Positions 1 to 5,995 of a stretch of 11,294 nt of DNA are shown one piece after another. Both the position numbers and the translations under genes were made by a program. Location of the stretch: positions 69,192 through 80,485 of the forward strand of contig MU070248.1 in assembly GCA_002284615.2 (NCBI GenBank), written 5' to 3'. A model generated the notes under the pieces. That model made no database searches. It saw nothing but the letters and a program-made list of their open reading frames with translations, and was not told the origin of the DNA. The DNA comes from Dunaliella salina. Lineage: Eukaryota > Chlorophyta > Chlorophyceae > Chlamydomonadales > Dunaliellaceae. Positions within the stretch are counted from its first letter, which is position 1; each line of letters starts with the position of its first letter.

Positions 1-51
<51 letters not shown>
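1..51. repeat. (TG)n dinucleotide microsatellite at left edge
   Basis: About 25 uninterrupted TG units fill the left edge. The first open frame over it (Cys-Val repeats) is only a translation of the microsatellite. The true repeat length is unknown because the window starts inside it. Confidence 0.97.
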
Positions 52-55
<4 letters not shown>

Positions 56-134
56 AAGACATTTTACCTCGGGACTTGAAAGCCTGCAATGTGATTGCAT
101 TAAATTACTTCTCTCTCTAACTTTTTGCTGGCAG

Positions 135-232
135 GTTTATTACATCGGACGTGTGGAGTTTGACGGAACTACCGCTGGGATGTTTGGTTCTGCCATCGAG
201 ACAAGGAATGTAATAGCACGGGATGGGATCAA
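135..232 (+). CDS. Internal exon of a guanylate-kinase-like domain protein (partial gene)
   Basis: A pyrimidine-rich stretch ending in GCAG (131-134) precedes an open 98-nt segment, followed by a strong donor, GTAAGT, at 233. The exon starts in phase 0 with Val-Tyr-Tyr and ends two bases into a codon. Its 32 codons include VEFDGTTAGMFGSAIE and end IARDGIK. The spacing of the F-x-G-x-x-x-G core and the downstream A-R-D-G resembles the strand-loop-helix after the GMP-binding region of guanylate kinases. The closest match I can recall is the GUK domain of LRGUK-type proteins. This is family-pattern recognition from one short exon. The P-loop exon would lie to the left of the window, and the next exon is not certain. 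The Met upstream inside the TG repeat is not a real start. Confidence 0.5.
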
Positions 233-410
233 GTAAGTGAAAAAGTCATTATTGGAATTTGTGTGCAGGAAGCTAACTCAGACTTCATGCAGACTTGCTA
301 CTCCTTAGATACAAGGTGATTATTTTGGCTGCTCTTACTTAATTTCCTTTTTGGTTGGCAGTGCTTGCTAAAACACTAGCTAGTTGGTTTGTCCTCAGTT
401 GACGCTTAAG

Positions 411-624
411 TATCGAACAATTTTGGCTGGGTGAAGACCTTGAAACTCTTCTTTGCTCTTGGTTTGCGTCTGGCTTGCACATGAATGGCAACACATTCAG
501 ACAGATCCTGGATGACCGTGGTTACAGGTACTTTCTGCGTGTGACAACCACAAGGTATAGATACCTGGCATTCAAGGAGATTGTGGAGAGGGTAGACAAA
601 GTCGCAGCATCTTTTCAACTGCTA
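411..624 (+). CDS. Candidate exon, product unrecognised
   Basis: After ...CTTAAG (405-410) the sequence is open for 71 codons until TGA at 625-627. The phase (one base completing the previous codon) matches the end of the 135-232 exon, so the two could be joined. The translation contains FWLGEDLETLLCSW, HMNGNTFRQILDDRGYR and VERVDKVAASFQLL, which looks protein-like but matches no family I know. A possible donor CAG|GTAC lies inside at about 528. The acceptor has a poor pyrimidine tract, and no guanylate-kinase continuation motif is seen, so the join is weak. An antisense open frame over 406-618 is judged a shadow. Confidence 0.25.
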
Positions 625-653
625 TGACAGCTCTTGCCTTTTGAATGCCAGAA

Positions 654-788
654 AGTGAGATCAATCGGATGACCTCATGCATCAAGAACTTTGTTATTAC
701 AAGCCTTGCTGAACATCTACCTAAAATGAGCTATCCTTGTGTGAATGCCATCAACAAACGCCTCAAGTATATTTATAACAAATTTTGA
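654..788 (+). CDS. Candidate terminal exon, product unrecognised
   Basis: A pyrimidine-rich stretch ending GCCAG (649-653) precedes an open segment that ends at TGA 786-788. It reads SEINRMTSCIKNFVIT, then LPKMSYPCVNAINKRLKYIY. A short ATG-started frame also covers it from 645. A polyadenylation-type AATAAA follows at 857, which is where a last exon would have it. I could not find a donor upstream that joins it in frame to the 411-624 candidate, so it may belong to another transcript or be chance. Confidence 0.22.
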   Translation, partial: SEINRMTSCIKNFVITSLAEHLPKMSYPCVNAINKRLKYIYNKF

Positions 789-843
789 AGCTTTATTTAT
801 CATGGCCTGTAAATGCAATTAGTGTTTTTAATTATTCAAGTTT

Positions 844-888
844 TTCAAGAATTCAAAATAAAAGAAAAATTGCCGGAAAATTCTTGAA
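844..888. repeat. 10-bp inverted repeat with two TTCnnGAA units
   Basis: TTCAAGAATT (844-853) and AATTCTTGAA (879-888) are perfect reverse complements 25 bp apart. Each arm contains TTCnnGAA, the core of a heat-shock-element unit. The second arm extends into an 8-bp-arm palindrome (AAATTCTT G AAGAATTT). The AATAAA at 857-862 lies in the loop. In AT-rich DNA this may be chance. Confidence 0.4.
857..862 (+). promoter_or_regulatory. Possible polyadenylation signal AATAAA
   Basis: AATAAA sits about 70 bp after the stop of the 654-788 candidate exon in AT-rich sequence. It supports a transcript end here only if that exon is real. Confidence 0.25.
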
Positions 889-1199
889 GAATTTTTTTTA
901 ACGCCTCTCAGACAAACACCCGGATACGTTTTGGGGCATGAGATGGGAAAAAGTGGGATGCCTTATTTGGGTGTTAAATGCAGAAAATGTCTGGTGCATG
1001 CGCGTGAGTGTGCGTGTGTATGGGGGGGGGTCCAGGCAACCTTATCTTGTTGATGCTCTGATGGTTTCTCTCATGCTTTTTTTGTTTTGATGATGCTGCT
1101 CATACTTCAAAAGCAAATTCTTTGCCTCCCTGAATGAAGTGTTATCTCTTGAAGTTTTGTTCTTACATGCAAAGAGGAGGTACACCGAGGCAGTTCAGG
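863..1199. other. Intergenic or intronic sequence, no gene seen
   Basis: AT-rich DNA gives way to a GT-rich patch (about 1000-1020) and a run of nine G at 1022-1030. No supported exon, RNA gene or transposon terminus was recognised. Confidence 0.4.
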
Positions 1200-1342
1200 A
1201 ACGGGTGGTAAGGTAGGACAGGTTAGGATAGGAAATATGCCTGGGGTGGTATGCTGACTGAGGTGCATGGGATTGGGTGGGAGGATAGGACAGGGTAGCA
1301 TGGGAAAAATACCTGGGGTGGTATAATGACTGAGGTGCATGG
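1200..1342. repeat. Two tandem ~70-bp G-rich repeat units
   Basis: The unit ending CTGGGGTGGTATGCTGACTG and AGGTGCATGG (to 1270) is repeated almost exactly to 1342, with ATAATGACTG in the second copy. Both units contain a GGATAGGA-type core. The repetitive Pro/Leu/Cys open frame on the minus strand (1107-1340) is just the translation of this repeat. Confidence 0.75.
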
Positions 1343-1809
1343 CAGGACGTTAAGAAGAAATTATGTGACATTACGTGTCCATTACACCAAAGATTTGATT
1401 TTCATCCAGAATGTCTGGCTGCTTGGTTTTGCGACAGAAGTTATTTTTAAAGGTTGGAAATGAGACAAAAAGTCTTAATTTGGTAATTTTGGAAAACGTG
1501 GAACATCCTCATAATTAGCTTGAAGACAAAGAAGAAGAAGAAGTCTACACTCAAAGGCCACTGCCAGTGCGCTTTCAGGAAAGACCCACCAGTCAGCACT
1601 GAAATTGAGAGTGAGTCCCACCAGTTCAGACCAAGAGAAAAGGAAGCACAGGAGTCTGTTCCAGCAGGCTGGCCTCCACCTGCAAAACCCATGAGTCATG
1701 GGCAATGGCACTTCTGTCAAGAAGTTTTGCCCAGCGAACTCAAGAGCCAAGCCTTAACCAACGGAGAGCTAGCCAATATCTCAGCATGAGCCTCCCTCAT
1801 TCACAGGGG
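1343..1809. other. Unassigned sequence, possibly the 3' tail of copy A
   Basis: No gene is supported. A (GAA)n stretch at about 1529-1543 would be a (TTC)n tail in the orientation of copy A, so the element could end here. Homology to copy B, however, stops near 1810. The overlapping short frames in this stretch on both strands show no family signature. Confidence 0.3.
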
Positions 1810-1936
1810 CTAGAAAAGAAAAGAGAAACTACGCAGGCAGAGAGAAACTCTCTCTACATCAAGTAATGAAAAAAAGACACACTGGCTCATAAAGAGCCGT
1901 GAGTCCCCTCCACCGCAAGATATGAGCAAAGACAGG
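1810..1936 (-). other. Retroelement copy A 3' UTR with conserved hairpin
   Basis: Downstream of the shared TAG stop, copies A and B remain alignable for about 130 bp (for example GTGTCT, TTGATGTAG, TCTCTGCCT.CGTAGTTT). Within it GGCTC and GAGCC (1884-1888 and 1894-1898) form a 5-bp stem with a 5-nt loop. Copy B keeps the stem and has a 6-nt T loop. LINE 3' UTRs often carry structures recognised by their own RT; that role here is an inference. Confidence 0.55.
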
Positions 1937-2085
1937 CTAATGGGGACCTGGAGGGTTGCTAGAAGCACATGGCTCTAGAACCTGGCTGTGGGAAGTACTC
2001 TGGCTTTCCATAGCGCAACATGTGGAAACAAGTTTGTGGGCATATTGAACAGAATGGGCATTAAGTTGGTGAGCAAGCTTAGTGG
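1937..2085 (-). pseudogene. C-terminal tail of copy A polyprotein
   Basis: Minus-strand frame reading NAHSVQYAHKLVST, then SHSQVLEP and NPPGPH before TAG at 1937-1939. Copy B has the matching AHSVQYAHELVTT, SHSQVLEP, NPPDPH and the same TAG, so this is the authentic C-terminus. Function unknown. It is out of frame with the nuclease-like segment upstream, so a frameshift lies near 2085. Confidence 0.65.
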
Positions 2086-2089
2086 CACG

Positions 2090-2390
2090 TTATCCGTGAT
2101 TCAGTCCGAGTTGCTTAAATTGCTTCAGGGTATGCTCAGTGTAAATAGTTCCACCAATAACCAGGAGAATCGGGTGAATTGTAACAGCTTTATCATGAAT
2201 AAGTTCACAAAGGTCTGCATGCTGCTGCTTAGCCGCGTACAACTGATGCTCTGGCCTTGTGTCTTCATAGAATTTTATTTCTATGAGGTGCATGACATTT
2301 GTTCACATGAAGTTAATGAGGTTGCCTCACGCGGCTAGTTATGGTTGTCCTCCTTGTGGATTATAAGTGTGATCGAAACAGCATCCAGTT
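2090..2390 (-). pseudogene. PD-(D/E)XK-like (restriction-type) endonuclease remnant
   Basis: The minus-strand frame 2090-2293 begins MHLIEIKFYEDTRP, followed by Q..AAKQQHADL and ILLVIGGTIYTEHTL. The E-I-K (E at 2279-2281, K at 2273-2275) fits the (D/E)xK half of a PD-(D/E)XK site. Upstream, in another frame, LDAVSITL supplies a candidate Asp at 2383-2385; its usual Pro is Leu here. In RLE-class LINEs this nuclease follows a CCHC knuckle and nicks target DNA for target-primed reverse transcription. The order here is the same. Frameshifts and a TAG at about 2336 separate the two halves, so it is dead. Assignment rests on motif and position only. Confidence 0.5.
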
Positions 2391-2842
2391 GACTTGAGTC
2401 TTTTCCTTTCTTGAAGGTTACGAGCCCGAGGGAAGAAATACTTAGGTATAATTCTGTTTGAGGCATGTGTAGGAAATTGGAGGTTATGTTGTGCAAGTTT
2501 GGAATTGCTTGCTATGTCTGTGTAGACCAGGCCTGCTCCCACAGGGCTTTTGCTGAGTGTTTTTGCAATCGTTCTGAAGAAGCCTGCGATGTTATGTTTT
2601 CCAGTTTTCATGTTGGAGATGAAATGGTTCTGGCAGCCTGAGAGCATGTGGAGTGCGCTGTCCAAATGATGGCAGCCTGGGAAGGGGCAAGATGGATCAG
2701 TTGACCTTTTTAAACGGACTGCATGTTTTTGATTGTAGAGGATGCCTGTGCGATACTGCAGGATGTTGCGCTTCATAGGTACAGAAATGTTGGGCATATT
2801 TCTAAACGCATTGCTGATTTTATATCTACATGCGGTCTATAC
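2391..2842 (-). pseudogene. CCHC zinc-knuckle region of copy A polyprotein
   Basis: A minus-strand frame (Met at 2797, open to 2339) has the pattern C-x4-C-x7-H-x4-C at residues 37, 42, 50 and 55 (about 2633-2689). It is embedded in QYRTGILYNQKHA ... PSCPFPGC ... DSALHMLSGC, the typical post-RNase H knuckle of LINE polyproteins. The same frame is open upstream without Met to about 2842 (KISNAFRNMPNIS), so the Met is not a real start. Downstream, KTLSKSPVGAGLVYTDIASN leads toward the nuclease. All four metal ligands are intact. The frame shifts near 2385 before the nuclease Asp. Confidence 0.65.
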
Positions 2843-3016
2843 GGCGGGAAGCTGGTGTGGTCTATTCGGATCGCATCCCCGAAAGGGATGTGGAGGTCGT
2901 GGGTTCGATGCTGTGGAGGTTTGATAAGGTGGGTCCAGTACCGGGGTCTAAGGTTGTCCCTCTCGTGATGCTTGGGGGCTAGTCCCGCTTGCGTAGCTTT
3001 TCCTTCCCTTGTTCAT
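2843..3016 (+). mobile_element. tRNA-derived SINE-like insertion inside copy A
   Basis: The retroelement coding sequence is broken between GYYSCY (about 3030) and the frame ending near 2842. The intervening ~170 bp, read on +, has an A-box-like TGGTCTATTCGG (2858-2869, 11 of 12 to TRGYNNARYNGG) and a B-box-like GGTTCGATGCT (2902-2912), 32 bp apart. Between them a 5-bp stem CATCC/GGATG encloses a 7-nt loop CCGAAAG, like an anticodon arm, followed by AGGTC as in a tRNA variable loop. The acceptor and T stems do not pair, so it is not a functional tRNA. A tRNA-unrelated body follows to about 3016. Boundaries and target duplication are not resolved. Confidence 0.45.
2858..2912 (+). promoter_or_regulatory. 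Putative internal Pol III promoter (A and B boxes)
   Basis: A box at 2858-2869 and B box at 2902-2912, with tRNA-like spacing, in the head of the SINE-like insertion. The B box deviates from GGTTCGANNCC at its last bases. Confidence 0.4.
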
Positions 3017-3346
3017 AAGTTTTAATAACAAGAGTAGTAACCTGTTTTGGCGTTGGCATATCCAAGTTTGTGTTTAGTATGCATGTGGACTTTGAGAGCA
3101 TCTTGAAAAATGGGGAGATGGTTGAGCTTGGGGGCAGGCAAGGCACCTGTACATGTAAACGTGGCATACACTCTCTTTTCTTCTTTGGCTTACCAATAAT
3201 TATGTGTACATGGATTTCGCCAGGACCTGCACCAGGGATCTCGGTGTCTGCCACGCAATTGATTGCATGTTTTTCCTGATGTTTTACAATAGCACCTGCA
3301 CGTTCATTTCCAGCGATGCCAGCATGAGCCTTTAATTTGCAAAATT
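3017..3346 (-). pseudogene. RNase H C-terminal part and following linker of copy A
   Basis: After the TIR element the minus-strand frame resumes with FCKLKAHAGIAGNERAGAIV, then ADTEIPGAGPGE. This is the last helix region of an LINE-type RNase H, with the conserved His-Ala-Gly-x-x-G-N-E. The final catalytic Asp (A-D-A in copy B at 9889-9891) is Gly here (3294-3296). An in-frame TAA replaces the expected CAA just after A-K-I at the edge of the target duplication. Further on, a second frame carries FQDALKVHMHTKHKLGYANA and then GYYSCY, so another frameshift lies at about 3100-3200. Confidence 0.65.
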
Positions 3347-3358
3347 AAATTTTGGCAT
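3347..3358 (+). repeat. Left target-site duplication of the TIR element
   Basis: AAATTTTGGCAT immediately left of the element matches GAATCTTGGTAT at 4728-4739 in 9 of 12 positions; all three differences are transitions. On the minus strand both copies encode the same residues (A-K-I and T-K-I) of the interrupted RNase H, so they are duplicated target sequence. Confidence 0.65.
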
Positions 3359-3382
3359 CAGAGGGGGGCAGCTGAGGCCAAA
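3359..3382 (+). repeat. Left terminal inverted repeat
   Basis: Pairs with the reverse complement of 4706-4727 over CAGAGGGGG, CAGCTG and GGCCAA, with a one-base G-run difference and a short gap. Confidence 0.7.
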
Positions 3383-3475
3383 AATCAGGTGTTTTTGCAT
3401 GCTCCAACTTGGAGTCCAAGCATAGCTTCTCCGTAACGGTCAGGTTTGTAACTTGATTCCCTCTTTCTGTAAAAC

Positions 3476-3748
3476 TAACTTTTGAAACCTGCCAGTAACG
3501 GAGACCATGCCTGATCAGCTGCGGCGTGAACCCTAGTTTTCACCACCAAAACTCCATACCTGAACACCCACTGCACCAAATCGGGTGATTTTTTAGTGAT
3601 TTGGGGCCCTTGTGATAAAAAATTATCATTGCAAAAACAATGGAGCGAAAAGACCCAGTGGTTGGTGAGATTCAGGATTTTAGCCATTTCCCTTTGAGAA
3701 ATAACTTGCCTAGGGGCAGGAGGCTGCAAGAAGCATAACTTTTGAAAC
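3476..3748 (+). repeat. 13-bp direct repeat within the TIR element
   Basis: TAACTTTTGAAAC occurs at 3476-3488 and again at 3736-3748. Possibly a subterminal motif of the transposon; role unknown. Confidence 0.5.
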
Positions 3749-3835
3749 TCATCGGTCAATCCAACTAAAAATTATATATTCGGAATCCTGGGATCAAGAG
3801 CTATTGATTGGTATATATATGAGTCCGATCCGAGG

Positions 3836-3860
3836 TGGGGGGGGGGGTGGGGGGTTGGGC
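3836..3860 (+). repeat. G-rich tract, possible G-quadruplex
   Basis: Eleven consecutive G (3837-3847), then T, six G, TT, GGG. A C7 run follows at about 3891, which could alternatively pair with the G tract. It lies inside the TIR element. Confidence 0.55.
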
Positions 3861-4339
3861 GGTGAGAATGGGCTTTTCGACTTTTTGGGACCCCCCCTCC
3901 AGAATTTTACTGGGCCACTTCTACAGAATTCTAAAAACACCATTGGATTCCTGAGCTCGAGAACTGTCTTTTGGCACCCTCTTTGGGTAAATTGAGTGAA
4001 AGGGGGGGTCTGTGTGCATGGCTGGGAGTCAGTGCCAAGCGTGCAAGGGTGTGGGCGGCAGGGGGTGTATAGGCGAACATTCGGCAAACCAGTTTAAACT
4101 TCCAGGATAGTGACAATGTATGATGTGAATATGCATGGTGAAGTCAGGAGGGCAGTTAGTGGACTTGCAAGCCAGTTGTGGGTGCCTGGAAGGGCAGGTA
4201 TGCATGGGCGTCCGCTTCTCAGTTTTTGTCCCATAACTCTGCAGCAACTCACTTTTCCAGTCTGGTGAGTATGCAGATGGATAGCTATGTCAAGAAGGAG
4301 CAGATTGATACCCTTTTTGTCCGCGTAGGGTTACTGCAA

Positions 4340-4372
4340 GGGGGGATTTGGGGTGGGTGGGTGGGTCAGGGG
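4340..4372 (+). repeat. Strong G-quadruplex motif
   Basis: Six G, ATTT, then GGGGTGGGTGGGTGGG (4350-4365), then TCA and GGGG. Four G3+ tracts separated by single T loops are the classic very stable parallel quadruplex pattern. Located in the right half of the TIR element. Confidence 0.7.
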
Positions 4373-4441
4373 TTTCCCGCCCAGTTTTTGGGGATGGTGT
4401 ACACTACTTTTTTTTTTACCCTCCTGCTAGGGGTGTCAAAA

Positions 4442-4458
4442 AGGTCAAAATTTGACCT
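4442..4458. repeat. 17-bp perfect palindrome with single-base centre
   Basis: AGGTCAAA A TTTGACCT: 8-bp arms around one A. It lies in the right half of the TIR element and could be a protein-binding site or cruciform seed; no evidence distinguishes these. Confidence 0.6.
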
Positions 4459-4705
4459 CTTTCTTTCCTACTTTTGAATATGCAGGATGTTAGCATATCA
4501 TATTTGGGATATCAAAGAATACTTTTGGGGGTGACAAATGCCCCCCGAGTGGAGCTGCGGGCCGTTTTGGGGTGATCTGGGGCCAGGAGAGTGATCTGGG
4601 AGCCTTCAATTTTCACGAATTTTTTGTGTACGTGATATTTTATGGAATAAAAATGGTTGGCACGGTTAGATTTAAGGGAAAAAGTTTAGAAGAGCATGTC
4701 TGGCA

Positions 4706-4727
4706 AATTGGCCAGCTGCCCCCTCTG
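4706..4727 (-). repeat. Right terminal inverted repeat
   Basis: Reads ...GGCCAGCTGCCCCCTCTG on +, the reverse complement of the left end; flanked at 4728-4739 by the second target duplication. Confidence 0.7.
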
Positions 4728-4739
4728 GAATCTTGGTAT
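4728..4739 (+). repeat. Right target-site duplication of the TIR element
   Basis: GAATCTTGGTAT, the partner of 3347-3358. It is the copy that remains continuous with the upstream RNase H coding sequence. Confidence 0.65.
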
Positions 4740-5040
4740 GAGAGGTGCTAATGAGAGTTGAAATCATTTTAAGGACGTCTCCTTGGATATGCCTAGGGTG
4801 TCTCTCAGGGTAAAGAATTTGATTACGTATATGTTCGAGAGGGGTGAGGCTGTCTGATGCAATGTTTGCATGTTTGGTAATGATGACAGCAGCAATTCCA
4901 ACCAATTCAGCGTGTTATGGTGTTAGGAATCCCAGCACCGTCAGGTTCAACACAGTTCTTGCTATCAGTAAGTGGGCAGTAGATGCCTGCCCCAATTTCT
5001 TGCTTACCGTTATGGACAAGGCAACTGCCATCTATGTACG
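4728..5040 (-). pseudogene. RNase H N-terminal part of copy A polyprotein
   Basis: Minus-strand frames give YIDGSCLVHNGKQEI (first catalytic Asp at 5030-5032), GAGIYCPLTDSKN, then after a ~2-base frameshift HAELVGIAAVIITK (catalytic Glu at 4906-4908) and ANIASDSLTPLEHIRNQI (second Asp at 4852-4854), ending at SHTKI where the TIR element is inserted. These are the ordered motifs of a type I RNase H as carried by LINEs, which removes RNA from the cDNA hybrid. Three acidic residues are intact here; the fourth is lost at 3294. Copy B matches LAGIAADIITKDANIASDS at 16 of 19 residues. The short 4672-4905 frame ends in residues contributed by the transposon. Confidence 0.75.
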
Positions 5041-5250
5041 CCCATGTTCTCCAGTCAGCAACAGTGTGTGGGAGTGAGGGTGGTATTGGATTGGCTGGGC
5101 AACGAGTCTGTTTCTTGGGTACTCATGTATGGAGATTTCGGGTATTCAGAGGCGTGTTGTTTGTCAAATGGGAGGTTTCCCAATCTATTGAAACCTGGCA
5201 TGAGAGTATGCATGAAATCAAGGACGGGGTGGCCGCTGACTTTCTTCAGC
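5041..5250 (-). pseudogene. Spacer between PCIF1-like and RNase H regions, copy A
   Basis: The minus strand is alignable to copy B 9310-9530. For example, the segments before the RNase H include the counterparts of SSHPVLNAMHIH and LPFDKQ in broken frames. No domain recognised. Longer plus-strand frames across 4972-5385 are antisense shadows. Confidence 0.45.
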
Positions 5251-5760
5251 TTTCATTCTGTGGCTTCTGGTGTAGCGTCTCCCAGGCCCTTTAGCCAGTC
5301 ATTGTTATGGTTTTTGAGGTGGATGCGAGCTGCAGTGTACCAAGCAGCAAAGATTCGAGGGTCCCAGGTATGCTTAGGTAGGTAGAGATATCTCTTGGTT
5401 AGGGCAGGATTGAGGGGCACTGTAACCAAGTTTTTTGCGAGGTATGGTTCCAAGGTCGTAACAGAGGTGGGGGTAGGCAGTGACAAGTTTGGAGTACGGG
5501 TTGGTTATCATGTTCTTTATCCAAGCCGGAAGGAACATGAATGTAACAGTGGCTTCTGTGTTAAGAATGGCAGAGTAAATGGCATGTTGCAAAGCTTGGG
5601 TCATGATTCCCTCGTCATAAATGGGATGGCAGACTGAGGAACCTGAGAGTTTGGATGAGTAGGCGTTATGCATGGCACCAAAAAGAGTGTCTCTGGAGTC
5701 TGCACTCCAATAATTCTGGTATTGTGGGCTGTGGTCTAGTGGGGAGGCAATTTTTTTCTT
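5251..5760 (-). pseudogene. PCIF1-like methyltransferase-fold region of copy A polyprotein
   Basis: The minus-strand frame, open without Met from about 5760, reads KIASPLDHSPQYQNYWSADS, then RDTLFGAMHNAYSSKLSG, then CHPIYD (5614-5631), ALQHAIYSA, TFMFLPAW and NPYSKLVTAYPHLCYDLG. It continues after a frameshift near 5400-5450 with NPALTKRYLYLPKHTWDPRIF and AAWYTAARIHL. The sequence order ASPL...P.Y.S....D..FGA...N..S.K..GS...(N)PxxD...A......(F)LPxW resembles the adenine-N6 methyltransferase fold of PCIF1/CAPAM-type proteins (Pfam PCIF1_WW). The catalytic NPPF would align with HPIY, so activity is doubtful even in an intact relative. Copy B retains the second half at higher continuity. Not a host gene: it is embedded in the retroelement frame chain. 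Confidence 0.5.
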
Positions 5761-5971
5761 GGGCTACTAAAGCCCATTTTTGGACTCGTAAAAAGGAGTC
5801 TTTGATCTTCTTGCTAGAGTACTTTCTTTCAAGCATGGATTTGCAAGAAAGGAGCCCTTGCAGCTTGGTAGCAAAGCTGCCAGGAGCTGGTGTTATTTTC
5901 TCGTGCATGCCAGCAAACTTGGCCCCATAGAAAGCCCTGTAGAGGATTTGGAAGCGGTTAGGGGACATCAT
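5666..5971 (-). pseudogene. Segment between PHD and PCIF1-like core, copy A
   Basis: A 101-codon minus-strand frame starts MMSPNRFQILYRAFYGAKFA and continues with PGSFATKLQGLLSCKSMLE, then RVQKWALVAQEKNC. This helical-looking segment leads into the methyltransferase-like core, whose frame begins near 5760. The residues after NC in this frame are an out-of-frame reading of that core, so a frameshift lies near 5755. Function unknown. Confidence 0.4.
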
Positions 5972-5995
5972 ACCAACACATTTGCCTCTTGTATT

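Larger units (their letters stand above)
3359..4727. mobile_element. 1,369-bp TIR DNA transposon, non-autonomous, nested in RNase H
   Basis: The left end CAGAGGGGGGCAGCTGAGG (3359) and the right end, reverse-complemented, CAGAGGGGGCAGCTGGCC (4727), are terminal inverted repeats of about 20 bp. They are flanked by a ~12-bp imperfect target duplication (3347-3358, 4728-4739). Removing the element and one duplication rejoins RNase H from SHTKI to FCKLKAHAGI, which independently proves the insertion. No transposase-like frame was recognised inside; the 94-codon minus frame at 3475-3759 shows no DDE or zinc-finger signature. The CAGAG terminus recalls hAT elements, but these make 8-bp duplications. 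A 9-12 bp duplication is closer to Mutator-like elements. Superfamily left unassigned. Confidence 0.7.

Noticed and set aside
6..236. Open frame beginning with Cys-Val repeats
   Set aside because: The start is microsatellite translation; only 135-232 with splice sites is supported.
1107..1340. Minus-strand repetitive proline/leucine/cysteine frame
   Set aside because: It is the antisense translation of the two-unit tandem repeat.
1475..1789. Overlapping frames on both strands near 1475-1789
   Set aside because: No family signature, and both strands are open, as expected for a noncoding retroelement tail.
2851..2925. Functional tRNA gene with GAA anticodon
   Set aside because: Acceptor and T stems do not pair and position 33 is C, so it is only tRNA-derived.
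3794..4116. Proline-rich frames over the G-rich tract
   Set aside because: They are translations of G/C homopolymer runs inside the TIR element.
4972..5385. 137-codon plus-strand frame
   Set aside because: Antisense to the alignable retroelement coding sequence.
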